Positions 1-3,891 of a stretch of DNA of 5,983 nucleotides are shown here, piece after piece. Source of the DNA: Acidobacteriota bacterium (GTDB lineage Bacteria; Acidobacteriota; Thermoanaerobaculia; Multivoradales; UBA5704); contig QHVW01000866.1 of assembly GCA_003223675.1 (NCBI GenBank), forward strand, positions 1-5,983. Direction: 5' to 3'. A program made the position numbers and the translations under genes. The notes beneath the pieces are model-generated. The model saw nothing but the letters and a program-made list of their open reading frames with translations, was not told where the DNA came from and did no database searches. Position 1 is the stretch's first letter, and every line of letters starts with the position of its first letter.

Positions 1-142
1 CGTCCATTGCGCGATCGTGGGCACCAGCCGGCTGGAGCACCTGCGGCGGAACGTCGAGCAGGTTGCGAAAGGACCGCTGCCGGCGGAAACGGTGGAGGCG
101 ATCCGCGCCGCGTTCCGTGCCGAATGGGAGGGGCAGATCTGA
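1..142 (+). CDS. Aldo/keto reductase family protein, C-terminal fragment
   Basis: Only the last 46 residues are present. The reading frame starts at base 2 and ends with TGA at 140-142. The fragment contains HCAIVGTS, then LEHLRRNVEQ, then KGPLP and a final helix EAIRAAF. This order matches the C-terminus of aldo/keto reductases, where a strand ending in I-V-G-T/A is followed by a helix with an N-V or E-N pair that contributes to NADPH binding, then a short PLP-type turn and a closing helix. Members are cytosolic NAD(P)H-dependent oxidoreductases acting on aldehydes and ketones. The substrate cannot be inferred because the catalytic tetrad lies upstream of the window. The gene ends convergently with the HAF-repeat gene, and its stop codon abuts the inverted repeat array. 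The family call rests on this short tail alone. Confidence 0.72.
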   Translation, partial: VHCAIVGTSRLEHLRRNVEQVAKGPLPAETVEAIRAAFRAEWEGQI

Positions 143-217
143 AAGGACAGCAAGGACGACAAGGACAAAAAGCTCTTTTTTCCTGTCCTTGCAGTCCTTG
201 CAGTCCTTTATGTCCTT
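142..217. repeat. 9-nt-phased AAGGAC/GTCCTT inverted repeat array, likely bidirectional terminator
   Basis: The left arm carries AAGGAC at 143, 152 and 161. The right arm carries its complement GTCCTT at 185, 194, 203 and 212. Both series have an exact 9-nt period. Arms 142-166 and 185-209 pair at 22 of 25 positions. The loop between them holds AAAAAG-CT-CTTTTT (167-180), itself a small hairpin with a T run to 181. The element fills nearly all the space between two convergent genes, starting at the last base of one stop codon and ending 4 bases before the other gene's stop. Position and structure suggest a transcription terminator for both genes. The 9-nt phasing also looks like a dispersed intergenic repeat family. 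The terminator role is inferred. Confidence 0.7.
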
Positions 218-221
218 GCGG

Positions 222-1376
222 CTACGGCGCCGGCGCCGCCACAAACGCCGGGTTGGTGCCGGTCGTGGCATCGAACGCCCGGCCCGTGATCACCCCGAGG
301 TCGTTGATGTCCTGGCCGTTGGTGAGGACGCCGGCATAGCCGGGCGCGACGAGCGCGTTGAGGTCCTGCATCACGCCGTTCTGCCAGAGGAAGGCGCGGC
401 AGGCGCCCCCGGCGTCGCAGGAGATGCCGACCACCTGGCGCCGCTCGTTGATGCCGTGGGCCTCGCTGTACACGTCCCCCGGCAGGGTGCCGAGATTCTG
501 GATGCCGCCGCCGCGGGTCCAGAGGAACGCGCGCAGGTTGGGATTGTCGGGATCGTCCCCGGGCTGGCTGGCGAACCCCACGACGTCCCCCCGCTCGTTG
601 ATCGCCATCGGCGTGTTCCAGGAGTCTCCTCCGAGATTGCCGATGTCCGTCGCCCTGCCGTCTTCCCAGAGCACGGCGTGCGCGGCGGTGAATCTCCCGA
701 CCGCCTGATCGCAGGTGCCCGAGATGCCCACCACCTGGCCGCGGTCGTTGAGCGCGGTGGCGGCGCCGGAGGTGTCGCCGGGGAGCGGCGGCAGCTCCCG
801 GATCTGGTTTCTTCCCGGCCCCCAGACCACGGCCCGGAACTGCAGGACCTGCGGCGGCACGCAGGTCGGATCGTGTACGGCGTTCTCCGCCCAGCCGGCG
901 ATCTGCCCCCGGTCGTTGGAGCCGGTGGCGAAGCCGTTGTTGCCGCCCAGCGTGGGGAGCGCCCGCATCGCGCCCCCTTCCCACACGAAGCCGAGACAGA
1001 TGTGGCCGGTGGCGGTGGCGCCGGGGAAGAACGCGGCGCAGCTCCAGCTCTCGCCCAGGGGGTCGGGAGCCGCCGTCTGGGAGATGCCGGTTATGAGGCC
1101 CCGGTTGTTCTTGACCGGCCACGCCACGCTGCTGTTGGGGCCTCCCAGCGTGCCGAGATCGAAGATCGAGCCGCCCAGCCACAGGGCGGCGTGCCGGGTC
1201 TGGTTCCCCGCCAGATTGGAATAACCCGCCACCCAGCCCCGGTCGTTGACGCTGTTGGCCCGGCTGACCGTGCCGCCGAGCGAGGGGAGATTCGTCACGT
1301 GGTATTGCCCCCCATAGGCGGCGCCGGCCAGCAAGACGGCACCGAGGGCTGCGAAACGTGCGATCAGGTCTTTCAT
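222..1376 (-). CDS. Secreted HAF-repeat protein
   Basis: This encodes 384 residues. Residues 1-22 form a signal peptide: basic start MKDLIAR, a hydrophobic core AALGAVLLAGAA, and a likely cleavage after AYG. The mature protein is made of seven copies of the HAF-family extracellular repeat, with consensus L-G-x-L-G-G then about 10 residues, then (I/L)N-(D/E)-R-G-x-(V/I)-(V/A)-G. Copies lie near residues 29-53, 73-99, 140-163, 195-219, 244-269, 294-319 and a diverged last one at 338-367. Most are followed by an A-x-(L/V)-W strand before the next. HAF proteins are exported and have no established activity. The start at 1376 is preferred over an in-frame ATG at 1427 because it puts the signal peptide at the N-terminus and has AGGGAGGT just upstream. 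The mature part has six cysteines (113, 127, 172, 222, 320, 326), which fits an oxidising compartment. The stop is TAG at 222-224. The gene is convergent with the reductase and divergent from the Ada-AlkA gene. Confidence 0.88.
   Translation of the reverse strand: MKDLIARFAALGAVLLAGAAYGGQYHVTNLPSLGGTVSRANSVNDRGWVAGYSNLAGNQTRHAALWLGGSIFDLGTLGGPNSSVAWPVKNNRGLITGISQTAAPDPLGESWSCAAFFPGATATGHICLGFVWEGGAMRALPTLGGNNGFATGSNDRGQIAGWAENAVHDPTCVPPQVLQFRAVVWGPGRNQIRELPPLPGDTSGAATALNDRGQVVGISGTCDQAVGRFTAAHAVLWEDGRATDIGNLGGDSWNTPMAINERGDVVGFASQPGDDPDNPNLRAFLWTRGGGIQNLGTLPGDVYSEAHGINERRQVVGISCDAGGACRAFLWQNGVMQDLNALVAPGYAGVLTNGQDINDLGVITGRAFDATTGTNPAFVAAPAP
279..1292 (-). repeat. Seven tandem HAF-type protein repeats
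   Basis: This is the repeat-bearing part of the secreted protein, residues 29-366. The first half of each unit is NLPSLGG, DLGTLGG, ALPTLGG, ELPPLPG, DIGNLGG, NLGTLPG or, in the degenerate last unit, DLNALVA. The second half carries N-D-R-G, N-E-R-G or a variant, then a short G-x-V-x-G strand. Unit length varies from about 44 to 67 residues because the segments after the second, third and fourth units contain insertions. DNA identity between copies is low, so this is an old protein-level repeat rather than a recent DNA duplication. Seven similar beta-rich units would suit a beta-propeller, but that fold is an inference. Confidence 0.75.
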
Positions 1377-1380
1377 GTCT

Positions 1381-1388
1381 ACCTCCCT
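1381..1388 (-). promoter_or_regulatory. Ribosome binding site of the HAF-repeat gene
   Basis: Read on the minus strand, this is AGGGAGGT followed by AGAC and the ATG at 1376-1374. It is a strong Shine-Dalgarno match at short normal spacing. It selects the start at 1376 over the upstream in-frame ATG at 1427. A small stem GTCGG/CCGAC (1396-1400 with 1405-1409, 4-nt loop) lies just upstream in the leader. Confidence 0.75.
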
Positions 1389-1467
1389 TGGGGTTGTCGG
1401 ACGCCCGACGACAGCGCGAGCGTCCAACCGTCACCTTACGGACCCGCGCGCCGGATTGCTCGCCTTT

Positions 1468-1502
1468 TTCGGACGCTGAATCGATCAGATTTCAGGTCCG
1501 AA
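1468..1502. promoter_or_regulatory. 35-bp interrupted palindrome in the divergent intergenic region, possible operator
   Basis: Arms TTCGGAC (1468-1474) and GTCCGAA (1496-1502) are perfectly complementary. Inside them, CTGAA (1476-1480) pairs with TTCAG (1491-1495), leaving one bulged base (1475) and a 10-nt loop. That is 12 paired bases in a 35-bp element ending 42 bases before the Ada-AlkA start. No T run follows it on the plus strand, and a five-T run precedes it, so it does not look like a terminator in either direction. In a divergent promoter region it is best read as a regulator binding site or a leader hairpin. The rest of the 168-bp intergenic stretch (1377-1544) shows no convincing -10/-35 pair. 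Confidence 0.5.
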
Positions 1503-1544
1503 TCCGGCGAGATTCCTGGCGTCGAAAGGTGTAGATTGGAGGGC

Positions 1545-2984
1545 ATGATCGAGCCGGCCGGACTGAGCTCCTCGCTTCCCGCCCACGTCTGCCAGCGCGC
1601 GCTCGACGCCCGCGACGCGCGCTTCGACGGCCTCTTTTTCGTGGGGATCGTCACCACCGGCATCTACTGCCGGCCGACCTGCCCGTCGCGGCGGGCGATG
1701 CCCGATCACCGGCGGTTCTTCAACTCCGCGGCCGCCGCCGAGAGCTCGGGGTTCCGCCCCTGCCTGCGCTGCCGTCCGGAGCTGGCTCCGGGGCGGACGA
1801 TGATCCACGCGGTGTCCCGTCTCGCGCAAGCGGCCGCCTACCGGATCGGCGCCGGCGCGCTGAACGGCCGGAGCGTGGCGGACCTCGCCGCGGATCTGGG
1901 CGTGAGCGAACGGCACCTGCGGCGCGCCCTGCGGCGGGAGCTCGGCGTCTCGCCCGTCGAGCTGGCGCAGACGCACCGCCTCCTGCTCGCCAAGCGTCTC
2001 CTTGCCGAGACCGCGCTCTCGGTCACCGACATCGCCTTCGCGAGCGGATTCGAAAGCCTGCGCCGTTTCAATTTCGTCTTCCACGAGCGGTATGGCATGA
2101 GCCCCAGCGCCCTGCGGCGGCCGACGCCGAAGGGCCGCCGCGCGGCGAGCGATCTCCTGCGCATGACGCTCGCCTACCGGCCGCCGCTGGCCTGGGACGT
2201 GCTCACCGGCTTCCTGGCAGACAACGCCACGCCGGGAGTCGAGATCGTGGAAGGCCGCCGCTATGGCCGCACGGTGCGGCTGGACGGCCGGACCGGCGTG
2301 GTCTTCGTGGAGGATGCGCCCGCGGAAGCGCACCTGAAAGTCGATATCTCGCCCTCCCTCCTCCCCGTGCTCATGCCGCTGCTGGCGCGGCTCCGCCAGC
2401 TCTTCGATCTCGACGCCCAGCCCGCGATGGTGGACGCCCACCTCGAACGAGGCGGCCTGGCCCTCCAGCGGCGTGGCGTGCGCCTGCCGGGAGCGCTGGA
2501 CGGCTTCGAGGCCGGCTTGCGCATTCTGCTCGGTACGAGCGAGCTCGCCGGCGGGGTAGCGGCGGCCCTGGGCGAGCCGGTCGATACGGGGCATCCGGCG
2601 CTCAACCGGCTGGCACCGGACGCCGGGCGTATAGCCGAAGTGGAAGCTTCGCGTCTTGTCGAGCTCGGCGTGGCGCGGCGGCGCGCGGAGCCCCTCCTGG
2701 CCTTCGCCCGCGCGGCGGCCGCGGGAGCGCTGCGGCTCGACCCGGGCAGCGACGTGGCCGAGACTCACCGCGCCCTGATGGAGATCACCGGGATCGACGA
2801 ACGGCTGGCGACGATGATCGTGATGCGCGCGCTGTACTGGCCGGACGCCTTTCCTTTGTCGGACCGCACTCTGCAAGCCGCGGCGGGAGCCTCGACCCCA
2901 AGGGCCCTCCGCTCCCGCGCCGAGAAGTGGCGCCCCTGGCGGGCCTACGCGGCTTTGCACCTGTGGTTGCGGCTCACCTCCTGA
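1545..2984 (+). CDS. alkA: Ada-type regulator fused to AlkA-like DNA-3-methyladenine glycosylase, with degenerate glycosylase motifs
   Basis: The protein has 479 residues, usual for Ada-AlkA fusions. Residues 27-80 are the Ada zinc domain: FDGLFFVGI, then YCRPTCP and PCLRCRPE, giving Cys42, 46, 73 and 76. Cys42 aligns with the methyl-phosphotriester acceptor Cys38 of E. coli Ada. Residues 85-192 are an AraC-type domain with two helix-turn-helices (about 110-134 and 158-186, ending GMSPSALR). Residues 205-313 match the AlkA N-terminal domain (YRPPLAWDVL, SPSLLPVL). Residues 314-475 are the HhH-GPD glycosylase domain (GVRLPGALDGFE, WPDAFPLSD, KWRPWRAYAALHLW). Asp440 aligns with the catalytic Asp of AlkA. 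Family members sense and excise alkylated bases in DNA. Oddities: the usual helix-hairpin-helix GIGPWTA reads GIDERLA (416-422), and the QQVS stretch after L-x-LG (about 330) is missing with a short deletion. ATG 1545 has GGAGGG only one base upstream, which is unusually close, but later starts would cut the Ada domain. Base-excision activity is therefore uncertain, while methyl sensing and regulation look intact. Confidence 0.88.
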   Translation: MIEPAGLSSSLPAHVCQRALDARDARFDGLFFVGIVTTGIYCRPTCPSRRAMPDHRRFFNSAAAAESSGFRPCLRCRPELAPGRTMIHAVSRLAQAAAYRIGAGALNGRSVADLAADLGVSERHLRRALRRELGVSPVELAQTHRLLLAKRLLAETALSVTDIAFASGFESLRRFNFVFHERYGMSPSALRRPTPKGRRAASDLLRMTLAYRPPLAWDVLTGFLADNATPGVEIVEGRRYGRTVRLDGRTGVVFVEDAPAEAHLKVDISPSLLPVLMPLLARLRQLFDLDAQPAMVDAHLERGGLALQRRGVRLPGALDGFEAGLRILLGTSELAGGVAAALGEPVDTGHPALNRLAPDAGRIAEVEASRLVELGVARRRAEPLLAFARAAAAGALRLDPGSDVAETHRALMEITGIDERLATMIVMRALYWPDAFPLSDRTLQAAAGASTPRALRSRAEKWRPWRAYAALHLWLRLTS

Positions 2985-2998
2985 CCCTGCTGTATAAT
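2967..2998 (+). promoter_or_regulatory. Probable sigma-70-type promoter for the downstream gene pair
   Basis: A perfect TATAAT lies at 2993-2998, in a small AT-rich island starting 9 bases after the Ada-AlkA stop. The best -35 candidate is TTGCGG at 2967-2972, with a 20-nt spacer that is longer than ideal. Transcription would start near 3004-3006 and give a leader of about 75 nt. The -10 match is strong for such GC-rich DNA and the -35 is weak. Confidence 0.5.
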
Positions 2999-3008
2999 CA
3001 TCGGTACG

Positions 3009-3018
3009 AATCGCGATT
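3009..3018. promoter_or_regulatory. 10-bp palindrome AATCGCGATT near the expected transcription start
   Basis: This perfect palindrome begins 11 bases after the TATAAT, so it would sit at roughly +5 to +14 of the transcript. That is a typical place for a repressor operator. It is short, and such sites occur by chance. A second small inverted repeat, GATTC/GAATC (3056-3070), lies just before the next start codon. Confidence 0.25.
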
Positions 3019-3079
3019 GCGGAGCAGGGTTGCGCGCGCCGTGCGTAAACATTGTGATTCTTTGGGAATCTAATCCGCC

Positions 3080-3886
3080 ATGACCCGAACGAGCAAAGAA
3101 GCCCCGTCCCGGCCGGTCTCCCGCGCCCGCCAGCGGGCGCGAGCGAGCTGGATCTTCAGCGCGGTCCTCCTCGCCTTCCTGATGGCCGTGGTCTGGTTCG
3201 CTCCCGACCGCCTGGCGGGGTTCAAGCAGCAGCTCCTGGCCGTGCTGGCGGCTCTCCTCGCGGGCCTGATGGCCTTCTTCCTGACCGGCGATCTGGGAAT
3301 CCAGCGCTCCTGGCTCAAAGCCTCCGGAGGGCTGGGAGCCTTCGCCCTCCTGCTCTTCCTCTGGCCCAAGATCGTGCCCTCGGCCGGCCCCGAGATCTAC
3401 CGGTTGCGGGTGACGGTGCTCGGGACCCAGGGGCCGGTCGACGGCGCGGAGGTGCGCTCGTCGGTGGGCGGAGAGAAGAAGCAAGTCGAGGGAGGGTGGG
3501 AGCTCGACGTCCCGGCCGGCATCCTGCCGGCGGACCGCAAGGTCACCGTCTACGCGGACAAGGGCTTCTTGCACGGCAGCCGGGAGGTGGTCCTCGACAA
3601 GGATTTCCAGCCGGCGGTCACGGTCGAGCTCAAGGCGGACAGCTCGGCCCAGGTCGTCGGGATTGTCCAGGATGGAGCGGGCCAATTGGTGGCGGGAGCC
3701 CTCGTCTGGGTCGAGAACCATGAGGTGGAGGTCGTCACCACCGGCACGAAGGGAGAGTTCACTCTCGCCGCCCATGCGGCTCCGAACCAGTCGGTCCGTC
3801 TCCACGTCAAGAAAGACGGCCTGGAGCCCCTCACCCAGGATCATCCGGCGGGGACACCGGTGACCCTGGTGCTCAACCGGAATTGA
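3080..3886 (+). CDS. Three-helix membrane protein with two extracytoplasmic carboxypeptidase regulatory-like domains
   Basis: The protein has 268 residues. A basic N-terminus (residues 11-22, RPVSRARQRARA) precedes three hydrophobic helices at about 23-41, 50-70 and 82-100. By the positive-inside rule the N-terminus is cytoplasmic and the C-terminal 165 residues are outside the membrane. These form two beta-sandwich domains. Residues 105-186 contain RVTVLGTQGPVDGAEV. Residues 187-268 follow the carboxypeptidase regulatory pattern: VVGIVQDGAG, then GALVWV, TKGEFTLAA, and KKDGLEPL. Such domains are non-enzymatic Ig-like folds used for binding or as spacers. No catalytic residues are seen. The start ATG 3080 lacks a clear Shine-Dalgarno; the nearest GGGA is about 12 bases upstream. 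The gene stops 5 bases before the secreted TPR gene, so the two are probably cotranscribed from the promoter at 2993. No characterised protein is recognised. It may anchor or recruit the TPR partner at the membrane, which is inference. Confidence 0.82.
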   Translation: MTRTSKEAPSRPVSRARQRARASWIFSAVLLAFLMAVVWFAPDRLAGFKQQLLAVLAALLAGLMAFFLTGDLGIQRSWLKASGGLGAFALLLFLWPKIVPSAGPEIYRLRVTVLGTQGPVDGAEVRSSVGGEKKQVEGGWELDVPAGILPADRKVTVYADKGFLHGSREVVLDKDFQPAVTVELKADSSAQVVGIVQDGAGQLVAGALVWVENHEVEVVTTGTKGEFTLAAHAAPNQSVRLHVKKDGLEPLTQDHPAGTPVTLVLNRN

Positions 3887-3891
3887 CCGCC

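Noticed and set aside
142..217. CRISPR array or tandem-repeat locus
   Set aside because: The repeat units are 6-9 nt in inverted orientation, with no spacers of uniform length and no direct repeats of CRISPR size.
208..1434. Alternative 408-codon minus-strand frame over the HAF gene
   Set aside because: It is Arg-rich, without repeats or a signal peptide. The neighbouring frame ending at 222 has regular HAF repeats and a signal peptide.
1485..2960. 491-codon minus-strand frame opposite the Ada-AlkA gene
   Set aside because: It shows no recognisable domain and is a shadow of the well-supported plus-strand gene.
63..2984. A single 973-codon open frame on the + strand
   Set aside because: The first half is antisense to the HAF-repeat gene and gives low-complexity Arg/Gly/Ala-rich sequence. 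Only the part from 1545 matches a protein family. The merged frame is a GC-rich artefact.
3030..3058. Second promoter TTGCGC - 17 nt - TGTGAT upstream of the membrane protein gene
   Set aside because: The -10 match is weak (4 of 6) and would leave a very short leader. The TATAAT at 2993 is the better candidate.
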